64,000 bases of DNA from Casuarina equisetifolia (Eukaryota; Streptophyta; Magnoliopsida; Fagales; Casuarinaceae). A model generated the notes under the pieces. That model worked only from the letters and a program-made list of their open reading frames with translations. It did not search any database and was not told where the DNA came from. Position 1 is the stretch's first letter, and every line of letters begins with the position of its first letter. The stretch is from the NCBI GenBank assembly GCA_028551475.1, contig CM052355.1, positions 6,634,001-6,698,000 of the forward strand, in the 5' to 3' direction. A program made the position numbers and the translations under genes. Below are positions 1-11,922 of this stretch, one piece after another.

Positions 1-3000
1 CTTCTCCCAGAGGATTACTGGTAGAGTCCTTCAGTCTCCTTAGTTCTGTATATGCATTAATATATACTTTCCGCTTGTTGGTCGGTTTGATTGTTTTGAG
101 TTTTCTTGATTCGACGCCTTGAGAATGATGCTGGCGGTTATGCCTTGTTTTGTGACATAAGAAGGCGTTAGTTGGGATTTCGTTTCTTTGGTGAAATTTG
201 AAGACATGGGTCAATGCCGTTTTCAGTAATTGGCTTGAATTTCTGTGATGACTATATTCGTTCTTGTTTCTTCGTGTGTAAAGCATGACTTGCTAAATGG
301 CAACTTGTATGTACTTCTGACGATCTTTTTCCTTATGTTATTTGCTTGGCTTCTTGTGATCGATTTGTTTGTTTGAGCTTTGATTAGTCCATACATTGAT
401 ATTGCTGATATTGCTGATATTGCTGATATTGCGGCATTCCCTGCATGATGATTACAACGGCATTAGAGGTTTTCCCTCTGCTCTGGAAACTTGAGGACAG
501 ATAAATTCCAGTTTCGATTGATGAGATTGATTTCCAATGCCCTCTTTTACTCATGTTGTCTGGCTAATCATACACTATGACTTCAATAGTAGTTTATCCC
601 TTCCTAGTGACATCATGCTACAATATGATATCCTCTGAATTTAGTGTATGTTGTATTGAGTTTTTCCTGATTCCTCTGAGTGGCATGCTTGTCGAATTGC
701 TAGAGAGAGTATGTACTTGTTTCTGGGAAACATTAAGGCCTGCGTCAAAAAATCCAGTTTTCAGGTAATAGATTGATTTCTTATATTTACTTGGCAATCC
801 AATGAGGTATTTTACAGATACTGCTCCATGTTATCATGTATTTCTTATGTGTCTCAATTGTTCAATTTCTCTCTCATATCTTGTTTACTATATTCTTGTC
901 TATGGCAGCAGCTGTATTTTTTGCGTTTCTCTTGTCCATCATGCTTTTAAAATTTCATGCTCATATCAGCACAGACGATCTATAATGCTGCATTGCCCCT
1001 TAGTTGGTATTTGTAGACAAAACTTAATGAGTCACATGGTAGGCACAAGCTTCTCTAGGATAGACATTAGTATTGAACTATGTTCAGAAGGGCGATCACT
1101 ATGGTTGGACAAGTAGGTCCACTGTTTTCTTTTGTTCACTAACTTTGTGGAAGACTATCTCCAACATTGTGCATTATTATTTGTGTAAAGTTCTTGTTCA
1201 CTGTTTTAAAAAAGTAGCCCCAAATCAGTACTTGAAAAGATAGAATACAAGAAATGGATCACTTCACAAACAGCTTGATAGAGAAGCAGACCTCTGACAG
1301 AGGAGGAATGATTAAGCACTTTGTTGGCTTTTATTGCCTTTTGTCCTCATATTAAATGTAATGCATAGCTATGTACTTTACATGATGCGATTATCTTAGT
1401 TCTTCTGCTTATCTGCATATGTTTTGCTGCTCAAACTACTAGTTACAACATATTATGTTTTTAGTTATCTTTGAACAAGGTAATGTTCATTTACATTTTC
1501 CCATGCCATATCATCTATCAGATTTTAATTGGAATTGTGTTTGATTTTGAAACTTAGATTGGAATTTGTTCTTATGGTTCAATACATGAGAAAGCTTTGC
1601 CTTCTTATATCTGAAATCTATCTTCTTTAAAATATGCCTTTGATATTGTAAAAGTATATATGAACTAGTGCTTTCTGTTATTCAGAAACATAAAGACCCG
1701 GGGTAACTTGCTTTGGAAATGGACTCCTCATGTAGTGACATGATAAATCAGAAGCAACCTTAAAAATAATTTTATGGTGCTCTGTACGTATGCCGTTGAC
1801 CATATGGCAATGCAGTGGACCGGCTTTTTGGCAGCTTGGGGATTTTCTGAGTGACTTTGGGACACTTTGAGTTTCTAGACATACAGTTCCAACAAAAAAT
1901 GAAGCGTTTGTAGTGTGTTAAATACTAAGAAGGAATCTTTTTCAAAAAAACAGCCTGCAGACTTGCTTATAGAATGAGCACCTAGGAAAAAAAGGCCATA
2001 TGCAGGTTGCAACTAAAGCAAGGAAATTTTTTAATTCTTTTCCTTTGACTCTAATTTCTAATGAAGTGGAAAAGGATAAATGTGGGATTTCATCCTGGAA
2101 ATCCATTTTGGGAAGTTGTGGTCATCATGCATCAATTTAAAAATTTATCTATTGGGAAGATTGCTCTCTCTATGATTCCAGGTAACCATATGTAAACCAT
2201 GTTTTGGGATCTGTTAGAACAAGAAATAGCTAAACGGGACATGCTTTTTAATATTGTCTAGGAACAATTTGTAGTTTTGTTCTCCTGGTAGCTGAAGGAA
2301 TGCTCTTTTCTGAATAAGTAAAATCATGTTGCTTCCATGAGTCATCATTATAATTGAATGAGTGGACTTCTTAATTTTAACAAGCAAAGCGCTACAAAAA
2401 ACAGTGAGGCATTGGCATAATGTAAACCTACATAGTTTAGTGTGGGTTTTCAGTACATGTTCTCAGTAAGGCAGTGTGGTTTAGGTTTTTAGATATGTCG
2501 GACATTTGATTATACTCTGAGACAATAAAATTGGAAGATTTATACATCTAAGATAGGCTTTAGAAACTAATGGAAATAACTCCAGAAAACACAGTTATTG
2601 GACTACACTCTCAGTTCCTGAAGTGGAGGACCTTATGTAAACATTCAGGCAGATTAAATAATCCTGTGGTATGTTGTTCAGTGTATGGACTTGAATTTTC
2701 ATATGGAAATGAAATGCAGCAAAAGAAGAATCCACTCACTCTTGTGGCTTCAAACTTAATATAGTTTTCCTTGTCCGTGGACAAAAATTTACCCAAAAGG
2801 TTCTACTTGATTTGCAGGTGTCTTAATACAAGTTAGACTGAAACGGGCCATCATTCTCTTTAAATATATCTTCTCTGCTGCATAAGAAACTCCATCACTT
2901 GTGCATACATAGATTTATCTATTTTTCGTCACAGACACAGAGAGAGAATCTCTCTATTCTATTTGCTGCAAAAAATGTTTCTTTAATGGTTTGGTCTGAG

Positions 3001-3094
3001 AATTTTTTTATTTTTTCCTTTCTTTTCTGCTTGTTTGGTCTCACTATGCGTTTGCCTCGTTAAATTACCTTGTTTCAATTGTACCACTTTTCAG
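1..3094 (+). other. Probable long intron of the ALP1-like gene
   Basis: No convincing coding exon was found in this AT-rich stretch. Only short chance frames occur. It ends in a pyrimidine-rich stretch and an AG at 3093-3094 that fits a splice acceptor for the ALP1-like exon. Family proteins have an N-terminal segment with a Trp-Trp-Asp motif that I could not find here, so the first coding exon is inferred to lie left of the window and this stretch to be mostly intron 1. An alternative is that part of it is promoter or 5' UTR of a shorter gene form. Confidence 0.5.
398..432. repeat. 9-bp tandem repeat, about four copies
   Basis: The unit GATATTGCT is repeated nearly four times in a row. It is a short minisatellite inside the presumed intron, with no coding role visible. 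Confidence 0.8.
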
Positions 3095-4140
3095 GGCCTT
3101 TATCTCAATCCAAGAATTCAAAGAAATTTGAATCTGTCTTCAAAATTTCAAGAAAGACATTCAACTACATCTGTTCACTTGTGAGAGATGACATGATGAC
3201 CAGGCCTTCAAACTTCACTGATATAAATGGCAAGTCTTTGTGTCTAAATGACCAAGTGGCCGTTGCTCTTAGAAGGCTTAGCTCTGGAGAATCATTATCA
3301 AGCATAGGAGAGTCATTTCGGATGAACCAATCAACAGTTTCCCAAATAACTTGGAGATTTGTGGAAGTAATGGAAGAAAGAGGTCTTCACCATCTTCGTT
3401 GGCCTTTGACAGAAAAGGAGATGGACGAGATAAAATCAAAGTTTATGAAAATTCGGGGCCTTCCAAATTGTTGCGGTGCTATTGATATAACACACATCAT
3501 GATGACTCTGCCTACAGCGGACTCAGAAGATGATGTCTGGCTTGATCGTGAGAAAAACTGCAGCATGATTTTGCAGGCAATTGTAGACCCTGATATGAGA
3601 TTCCGTGACATAGTAACTGGGTGGCCAGGAAGTCTGAGTGATGACCTTGTGCTTCATAGTTCAAGTTTCTTCCAACTTTCTAAAGAAGGTAAGAGGTTGA
3701 ATGGGAAGAAAGCAGAGCTGACTCAAGGATTGGAATTAAGGGAGTACATAGTAGGGGATGCAGGGTTTCCCCTTCTGCCCTGTCTTCTTACACCTTATCG
3801 AGGAAGAGGCCTCTCAGATTTTCAGTCTGAGTTTAACAAACGGCATTTCGCAACCCGAATGGTGGCACAGAGGGCTTTGGCTAGGCTGAAGGAGATGTGG
3901 AGGATAATTCAAGGAGTAATGTGGAAGCCTGATAAGCACAGATTGCCAAGGATCATTCTTGTTTGTTGCATACTGCATAACATAGTTATTGATATGGAGG
4001 ATGAAGTCCAGGATGAAATGCCCTTATCTCATCATCATGATTCAAGCTACCGCCAACAAACTTGCCAATCTGCTGACAACACTGCTGTTATCATGAGAGA
4101 AAAGCTTTCCCTGTACTTATCTGGAAAACTGACATCTTGA
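3095..4140 (+). CDS. ALP1-like protein, domesticated PIF/Harbinger transposase (3' exon)
   Basis: This single large exon encodes about 348 residues of the DDE_Tnp_4 / HARBI1-like nuclease family, of the plant ALP1-like type. Visible blocks in order are a helix-turn-helix-like region (SSIGESFRMNQSTVSQ), CCGAID with the first acidic residue (3484-3486), VDPDMRFRDIVTGWPGS, VGDAGFPLLP (Asp at 3757-3759), FNKRHFATRMVAQRAL, and a C-terminal block around HRLPRIILVCCILHN and PLSHHHDSSY. The frame is open upstream to 3070 but has no ATG there. An AG at 3093-3094 gives a phase-1 acceptor, so the start codon must be in an upstream exon. Active Harbinger nucleases have Glu where this protein has Gln (VAQRAL), which suggests loss of catalysis. 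Plant ALP1 is known to work with Polycomb complexes; any such role for this copy is inference. Confidence 0.88.
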
Positions 4141-4747
4141 AAGCATTCTTCTTTCTCCTCCCCTTGGACCATTGTCTATGACTTTATTGTTAGCTACTCT
4201 GCTCTTCTTGTTAGCTTGAGCGGTAAATTATACTTGTTTGGCTATTTTCTTTCACATATATAGTGGTCAATCTTGAGCATAGAATTTTGTGCCAATCTCT
4301 CTCTCTCTCTTAATAGTTTAGCTATATTCTCCGACGTCTCAGAAAAGTGTGCAGAACATGATCTATTTGCAATATATATGTTCACGTTGAACGCTAATCA
4401 TGCTATACAGGTCCTCGTCTCTTTCCCGGCATCTTCTTGTTTCCCTCGGCAATTTTCCCTGAAAGACATGCCAAAAGAGGTCACGTACCTTTACAGGATT
4501 GGTCCTCGTCTTTGGGCTGGGATATCGATAATTTCGGCCTTTATTAACTATGTTTAAAACTGCGCTGTTCAATATCCTTTACCCAACACGACTCGATTCC
4601 CCCCAACTTGCCCATTTGAACGGACTTGGGCTTCAATCTGTGGCCCAAAAACACTACGAAACGCCCCCAAAAGGTAAACAGTCGTTGCGTTGCCGATCAA
4701 GTGTGTTTATTCATTCATCGGAGTCCAACGGCCGAGCTTTTCTGGGG

Positions 4748-4756
4748 TTAGGGTTT
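4748..4756 (+). promoter_or_regulatory. Telo-box (TTAGGGTTT)
   Basis: A perfect plant telo-box lies 11 bp before the ATG of the small-protein gene. Telo-boxes are common near the starts of plant genes for ribosomal and other housekeeping proteins. Whether this one works as a promoter element or is simply part of the 5' UTR is not shown. Confidence 0.55.
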
Positions 4757-4767
4757 GGCTATTGACC

Positions 4768-5016
4768 ATGGAAGCAAAGAAATTGCTCAAGGACAAGAAG
4801 TTCTGGTTCGCTTCTATCCTCGTTGTCTGGGCCGCTGCTCTTCAGGTAAGCCAGATTCAAAATTCATAGGGCTTCCCCAACCTCAATCTTGTGTACAATT
4901 CATTTGAGGAATTTTGGGTGTGGGTACAGGGGCACATGATGTGGTTGCAGAGGCAGGACGCTTTCAAGCACAAGTTTGGCAATCTTAACGAAAACACTAA
5001 TGAGGCCGAAAAATAA
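4768..5016 (+). CDS. Conserved-looking 54-residue single-span membrane protein
   Basis: Two exons, 4768-4845 and 4930-5016, encode 54 residues. The intron (4846-4929) has GTAAG and ACAG borders and is phase 0. The protein begins MEAKKLLKDKKFW, has one hydrophobic stretch at about residues 12-30 (FWFASILVVWAAALQG), then a polar tail ending NTNEAEK. The charged N-terminus followed by one span fits an inner-membrane subunit or a tail-anchored protein. Length and layout recall small plant mitochondrial proteins annotated as ATP synthase subunit e, but I cannot confirm this, so no function is assigned. There is a telo-box just before the ATG and an AATAAA at 5082-5087, 66 bp after the stop. Clean splice signals and intact frame argue that it is real. 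Confidence 0.75.
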
Positions 5017-5099
5017 GCCACATTTGCAATGCTGTATAAGTTCCAAGCAAGACAAGATTGTGGAATTACAACCTGTAGATGAATAAAGATGCACATTAC

Positions 5100-6631
5100 T
5101 TATTTGTTCGAATGCCTTTCAAGTTTTTGCTCTGATCGGCTTGCTTGCAAAGTTGTATATTCAGACTAAAGAAACCAGTGCTATGAGTTTGGATCTTTGT
5201 TTATGTGCTGAATTTAAGCGGCGGGAGGAGATAAGTACCATGATTCTTTGCTAAATTTGAATGCTGTCAATTGCCTGTGATATCCAAATAACAAAGCGAT
5301 TATATGGTGGAAGCAAGAATGAGTTTTTCCTCAGATGATATTGTTAATCGGTTCATGGTAAGTAGCATGACTACTCTTAATTGGAAGGCCGAATTTGCAG
5401 TCCCTGGAATACAGTTTGTTTAGGACTGTTAGTGATGGTCAGGCTACGGTATAGATTCTAAGTTCAGTTTGACACCATGTTGAATCCATACAGAAGTCTC
5501 TGGTAATGTTTAGCAGAACCAGATTCAAGTATGATGGCAATCACTTCCACCAGCTGAAATTGTAAAACTGGCTGAACATGTTTGTCACTGATGCAAACTT
5601 GCTTTGATACTTCGTATCTTGTCTATCGACGTAGGATCAGGCAAGTTTTCGTTGTGATATCAGAAATTTTGATGGTATAAAAATTAATGCCTTAATTAAA
5701 GAATAAAGAAATTAATGACTTAAGATCCATGCACTTTGTTTTACTCTGCTTTTACGCTCTACAAAACTGCGACAAAGTTTTTGGATATTCGTTGAAACTT
5801 CAACGGCAGACTAGATGACTGTCAAGCCTCCTGCCTCACCAGATGTCCTTCATGTGGCCAATAGACGCATAGAACACACCAAGTAACGCCTTCCCTGGTG
5901 GGTTTTCCTGGAAGATGTGTTTTATCGGACTAAATGCTTGATGCTACGTGCATCTAATGTCTTCATTTGAATTTATCTCTCCCTGAATACTGTGAGGTAG
6001 TCTGAGAATATGGGGGGTTATAACTAGGAAAAGATAATTTAAGGGTAGCTAGTTGTTGAAGTGAATAAGACGTGACCATGCCTGATTTGTCACTGTTATT
6101 GCTTTTTCTTGGGAAGGCTGGAACCCAAGTAGGGAGAGAAGTTTTCTGAGAAAAAGACAATTGATCAGGAAAGATGTGTCTTTGGCAGCCTTTCCCTCTC
6201 ATTATCTTGATGGGTTTGTGTGATGTAATAGCTAGCCTTGTAAGGGAACACCCTTTTGAACTTTCTCCAAGTGGTTAATTTGTCAGACGGTTCCACTTTG
6301 ATAAAATTTCAAGGCTATTGATGAGATGATGGAAGAAAAGCTCTCCAGTGAATAGACTAGTGTAGTGATCCAACTTTGAAGATTTGCCGATGCCAAAATA
6401 ATCTGCGAATCTGCGTTGTTGTGGTGCGGAAACTTACTCTCGAAAGCGGGAAACAACACGAAAAGTCTACTCGGCTTGGAGAATTTGTCCAACAGTCAAT
6501 ACCGTCCTGGACCAAGACTTGCCCACTAGCTGCATGAGAAATTGTATTGTCTTACCTGCACAACCATTTCAAGTACAAACGCTTGGCTTGGGCATTGCCT
6601 TGTGTATCGCCTTTCTTTGACTTTCTTAGTA
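5100..6631. other. Intergenic, no supported gene
   Basis: Only scattered short frames are present (the longest are minus-strand frames near 5963-6202 and 6283-6492, with no recognisable domain). The right end borders the LTR element. Part of it may be old gene-derived sequence. Confidence 0.6.
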
Positions 6632-6636
6632 ACTCT
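6632..6636. repeat. Left target-site duplication ACTCT
   Basis: These five bases before the left LTR are repeated exactly after the right LTR at 11254-11258, as expected for LTR retrotransposon integration. Confidence 0.93.
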
Positions 6637-7307
6637 TGTTGGAAAAAATCGAGCTCAAACGAGCTCAAAACCAAGATCTTGCTTCTCATCTTAGAACACA
6701 ACGTTTAAGAGGGAAAATGAACGTACCTGTTCTGGGATTCGTTCTAGTCACTGGATAATTCATTTTATCAAAGATAATGGCCGGATTTACTCCTTTGTTC
6801 TCTCAGTTTCACTGGCTGATGAGGAGCTCTGTCTACAAAGATCGTGGGTAGGGTGTTCGTGACCAACAAAAAGTTCTCCCATATATTTCGTCCAACCGTG
6901 TGTTCATTATATTAAAATTGAGTTACTATGCACCAGTCACTATTCATAGTACTGTGCACGATATTTATAAAGATGTGTTATTATTCATGATATAATAATA
7001 AGCTCATATATATACAACACCTCATAATCCACCAACATGATCTTCTCAACATGTAGACTCATAGTGCACATAGTGAGAGGCAAAGGAGGGATCTTAGCCA
7101 TATACAAAGTGTGCTGCCAATATAGTCCAACTCATCACTGTTCTATATAGCAAGCACTAGCCCACACTAGCCAGTCCCATATTCAACAATAATGGATCCA
7201 ATATGTCTCATACAAATAGACCACACAAAATTAATAAAACAATTGAAGATAAACAATCACATTGATATAAGCCCACATCAATAAGAATTATCTAAAATAT
7301 TCCAACA
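6637..7307 (-). repeat. LTR of the copia-type element (3' LTR on minus strand)
   Basis: 671 bp, TG..CA ends, aligned without gaps to 10583-11253 with two mismatches. Confidence 0.95.
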
Positions 7308-7309
7308 AT

Positions 7310-7322
7310 CTCCCACTTGGGC
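7310..7322 (-). other. Polypurine tract of the copia-type element
   Basis: Read on the minus strand, this is AAGTGGGAGA and neighbours, directly before the TGTTGG of the LTR. This is the usual plus-strand primer arrangement of plant copia elements. Confidence 0.75.
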
Positions 7323-10047
7323 TATAGCAATGTGAGTTGCATGTAATAAAACATTTTGGAAAACGTTGAAGTGTACAAACAATATTTCGGTCCTGAGACG
7401 ATCCTTACAAACAAAACAACCCAGGCCCATAAAGCTTCAAACTCCGAACCATGGCATTAGCTACATCCTATAAATAACACAGCGATATCCATGATTACAA
7501 AAGCCCTCCACTCTACTGACATGGATTAATATGGTAGTGTGTCAACCTGATGATACTACAAATAACATGTATCACCCTTGTTGTCGATCCAATTCATCAA
7601 ATGTCTTGTCCACAAAATTTGAGCTCAACAATAACAACATATTACAAGACATTCCAATCCAGTATGGCCTTTAAGTTCAACAAGGTGCCCCCGCCATACT
7701 CAACAAAGATATACCGAGATATATATATACGCAAAGAGATGTGCATGCACGTTTCAACCTGTCACATATAAAGCACCAAAGTGCTTTACAGGTAATCAAC
7801 ATATATATCTCAAAATCACATTTACCACATGGTAAACAACACAGATGCAGCAATAAATCACAGCAAAAACATAAAGAACTCCCACTAACCAACAGCATCT
7901 CACGATGCTCATAATTTCACATAAGCGACATGTCTTTGCACAATAACAAGGACCAAGTCCTTCAGTGGGATCATACACAAGTAATGCATCTGTAACAATA
8001 TACTTTACTGTGATGTCACCTGTCTCAATAAGTATATCATTATATGCTCAGATCTTGAGATACCTCATAAATAACATAAATAATTTCAGCATTATAACAT
8101 ATATCAAACAAAATAGGTCGAGCAAGACAATCAATTTTGTCAACTTTCTTATAAATTTGACAACTCTCAAAGAATTCATCAATATTTTATAAGTTTACCA
8201 ACAACTGTATGAGATGAAATACTTAAGTAACAACTCTGTAGCACACAGAGTCCAAATGGTATACCAAAACAACTATAGGTGTTCTATACATTTACAGGTT
8301 AAGAGATAACCTTTTATCCTTTCACAGCATGGAGTAACCATTAAAAAAAAAAATATTCATAAGTAATATATCTTCACAACAAAGAAAGAATCAACAAGAA
8401 AAGAATCATATATACTCCCACTAATCTTGGGATATATACAACAATCAATCTTATTTTTCACATAACCAATTGTTAGCTTGTGTGCAATGGCAACGATGCC
8501 CTACAAAAATCCCTCAGAGCTAATTTTATGGAACGTCTCTCAAAGCATGCCATCATTTCAAATATCAATGATGTGAATCCATCCAAACATCATTATGTTT
8601 TAATGTATGCAATCACAATCAAAACTGAGAATCAGTGATAATATCCACATAAGTAATTGGATCATTTAAAACGTCAACATCATAATCATGTACTTCCAAA
8701 TTTCATATCACAACTTTATACTTTTCTTTTCTCTTAATAAATAATCAAACAAAATAACCATATCAAGAAAAGTCATTGAGGAAATTGATAAAATAAGAAT
8801 TTTTACACATCATAATTAATACAATTATCAAACATAATGCAATTGCCAACTTTAACTCCATTAAAGAACATATTAACAAAAGAGTTTTATCATCAAAATT
8901 ATAGACACATCCATCCAATATATAAAGAAACTAGATTGCATCTGAAAACTAGTGTCCAAAAACACAAAGGTTACTTCAGCCTTTCAATGTTTCAAAATAA
9001 AACATAGTTAACCTTCTCATGAGCAATAAGTTTCAATCATGCTCAACATATCAATGAACATCAGCCTTACCATATCAACAAAAGAGTGTTACCATTTTAT
9101 CTATATGGCAAACTTTATGTTTTCATCCATTACAAGAGTCAGATTCTTTATAAACCTCAATATGTATCATAATATAGTTGACAAGGTGACAACAACATCA
9201 TCATCATGTGAGTATACAAAGATAGAGCTCACACACATCATCATGCAAATACCTTTGGGTAGAATACACAACAAATGTGCAAAACCCTACAACATAGCAT
9301 CAGCAATGAGAAAATTCCAATCATTGTAGTCTACCGCCTTTGGGCTTAATAAACCACTTTGACTAGTCTAAACTCACGCCTACAAATTAATGCCATGTTC
9401 ACTCCAAGTATTAGCATACAGTCACCTCCTTTGGGTAGATAACTATATACCAAAACCAGAGGCATTCCCTTTCCATATGCAAGAGCGAAATTTCACAACT
9501 CAGCCAAGAATGCGCCACTTTGGTGGTCACACCTCAACTAAATCATAAAACCCTCCCACACCAAGGGACAACTCACAATACATCACATATAGTGCAATTT
9601 AGCTTCATGGACTTAGGGCAAACTCAAATGTCCTTAAATTGCACCTTCAACAACACTCAATAAGCATCACACAACGCGCATGCTTATATCAATAATTACA
9701 GTAACTTTATAGAAGCATGCCAAAATGCGTATAAATGACTAATCAACAAAATAATCAAATACATAAACAATTAGTGGCCCATCAAAATAAACCTCACAAT
9801 ACAACAATAATTATATTCACATACATACATGGCCTCAACATTTAAATATATAAAAATATATTTTATAAATAAAATTTATCTATCAAGAAACTTTATGGCC
9901 ATATACATTCCTTATCAAGCTTTAACACATAATATTCAATATGTATATAACATTACTTACTAATAAATTGACAAATTTGGAATTTTGGACCAATTTTTAA
10001 TATGGAAAAACGACACCATAAGTCAGATAATAAATTTATAAAATTTT
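7323..10047 (-). other. Non-coding interior of the copia-type element
   Basis: AT-rich DNA with no long open frame and no recognisable gag or pol block on either strand. Frames up to 96 codons look like chance. Confidence 0.7.
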
Positions 10048-10567
10048 TCACAAAATTTGGAACCTAAATAAGCACCCACGCGCCCTCACGCGCCTCCACA
10101 GTGTCGCCGGAAAATTACACCGAGAAAACCGGTACAGACCGGTTCCGGCAGGCGAAATTTCGGCCGGTTCAGGCTGATATGGCCGGTTCACGGCCGAAAT
10201 GGCCGATTCTCGGGACGATTTCAGTCCCTGCAGGTGCGCCGTCCAAAACCGAACACCCGCTGGCCCAAACGAAAAAACACCCGCTCCATTTGAGCGGTCA
10301 TCGGCGGCAATATCCATTTGAGACCAAAATGGGTCGGGTCGACCCGTCTCCGATCGGAAAAACGACGACGGCAAAAGATAGATCCGGTGCCGATCTAGCC
10401 ATAGGTGAAGTCGATTTACAGATTGGTGACCTCTAGGTGCCGGGTTCGGCAAAAATGGGTACTTAGATACCCACGAACCCGAAATTACAAAACCACAATT
10501 TTCTTTCAAAAATCCCGTTTTTCTGCTTGATTTTAACAACTTTATGCTCTAGATGGAAACTAAACCT
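10048..10567 (-). other. GC-rich leader of the copia-type element
   Basis: Just inside the PBS the base composition changes sharply to GC-rich (roughly 10080-10440), with repeated GGCCGGTTC-like and ACCGGT-like motifs. A 163-codon minus-strand frame (10539-10048) crosses it but its composition follows the repeats and no domain is seen. I read it as an untranslated leader or packaging region rather than a gene. Confidence 0.5.
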
Positions 10568-10580
10568 GGCTCCGATACTA
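10568..10580 (-). other. Primer-binding site of the copia-type element
   Basis: On the minus strand, two bases past the LTR end, the sequence TAGTATCGGAGCC matches the initiator tRNA-Met complement (TGGTATCAGAGCC) at 11 of 13 positions. Confidence 0.75.
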
Positions 10581-10582
10581 AT

Positions 10583-11253
10583 TGTTGGAAAAAATCGAGC
10601 TCAAACGAGCTCAAAACCAAGATCTTGCTTCTTATCTTAGAACACAACGTTTAAGAGGGAAAATGAACGTACCTGTTCTGGGATTCGTTCTAGCCACTGG
10701 ATAATTCATTTTATCAAAGATAATGGCCGGATTTACTCCTTTGTTCTCTCAGTTTCACTGGCTGATGAGGAGCTCTGTCTACAAAGATCGTGGGTAGGGT
10801 GTTCGTGACCAACAAAAAGTTCTCCCATATATTTCGTCCAACCGTGTGTTCATTATATTAAAATTGAGTTACTATGCACCAGTCACTATTCATAGTACTG
10901 TGCACGATATTTATAAAGATGTGTTATTATTCATGATATAATAATAAGCTCATATATATACAACACCTCATAATCCACCAACATGATCTTCTCAACATGT
11001 AGACTCATAGTGCACATAGTGAGAGGCAAAGGAGGGATCTTAGCCATATACAAAGTGTGCTGCCAATATAGTCCAACTCATCACTGTTCTATATAGCAAG
11101 CACTAGCCCACACTAGCCAGTCCCATATTCAACAATAATGGATCCAATATGTCTCATACAAATAGACCACACAAAATTAATAAAACAATTGAAGATAAAC
11201 AATCACATTGATATAAGCCCACATCAATAAGAATTATCTAAAATATTCCAACA
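10583..11253 (-). repeat. LTR of the copia-type element (5' LTR on minus strand)
   Basis: 671 bp, direct repeat of 6637-7307 with two transitions between copies. Confidence 0.95.
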
Positions 11254-11258
11254 ACTCT
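11254..11258. repeat. Right target-site duplication ACTCT
   Basis: Exact copy of 6632-6636 immediately outside the right LTR. Confidence 0.93.
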
Positions 11259-11411
11259 TTCGCCCATGAAGGGGCACTTCCAATTCTTGTAAAAAAGACA
11301 TTTTGAAAGTACAGGCCGACTTTTGATTTGCAATGGATTTCTGAGGATGTTCTTCGATGTAATACTGAGGAAGTTCCATAGGGGACGGGGACAGCGGTAG
11401 ACAAATGCGGC

Positions 11412-11437
11412 AGAGAGAGAGAGAGAGAGAGAGAGCG
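11412..11437. repeat. (AG)n microsatellite
   Basis: About 13 uninterrupted AG dinucleotides. Confidence 0.9.
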
Positions 11438-11922
11438 ACGGTGACTGATGGATATCCATATACGTAGCACCATCGGTCCTCTGTACTTGTGGTCCTTGAG
11501 TCCCTTGAAAAAATTACAGAAATACATGTAAATGTACATCACTCTTGACGTCAATAGTTGATCAGCTGGCTGTGCACTGTTCATCCCACCATTATCTTCT
11601 ATATTTTTCCAATACAGGTTTGATTTATTCGGGAGGACTTTTTTGTTATTCCCTTATCAGAATCCAAGAACTATTTTCTTTCAGCAGATTTTTGGACATT
11701 ACTACCATCTTATTAGATTTATAAAATACCATCCAAAATATCAAAACAATTCTTCTATAAAATAACCATCCCCCAAAAAATAAAAAGATAAAAAAATCCA
11801 ACAACGATATTGGACAGTCAACCCGGAGCTTTGGCTTGACCAGGAAGTTAGAATAGATTGAAGTAGTGTTTAAGAAGTTCTTTCTAGAAAAGGTCAGAGC
11901 AGGGACCGCAGAAGCTGGTGAG

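Larger units (their letters stand above)
6637..11253 (-). mobile_element. Young non-autonomous Ty1/copia-type LTR retrotransposon
   Basis: The element is 4617 bp long with two direct LTRs (6637-7307 and 10583-11253) that begin TGTTGG and end CCAACA, flanked by the 5-bp duplication ACTCT. Minus orientation follows from a primer-binding-like site beside the right LTR and a purine tract, read on the minus strand, beside the left LTR. The PBS resembles the complement of initiator tRNA-Met, typical of copia elements. The roughly 3.3-kb interior has no protease, integrase, reverse transcriptase or RNase H frame. It therefore could move only with proteins from another element (LARD-like). The LTRs differ at just two positions, both C/T (6687/10633 and 6748/10694), which implies recent insertion. 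Confidence 0.93.

Noticed and set aside
10048..10539. 163-codon minus-strand frame in the copia leader
   Set aside because: Its composition follows the GC-rich repeated motifs and it shows no gag or other domain. A plus-strand frame of similar size overlaps it, as expected for stop-poor GC-rich DNA.
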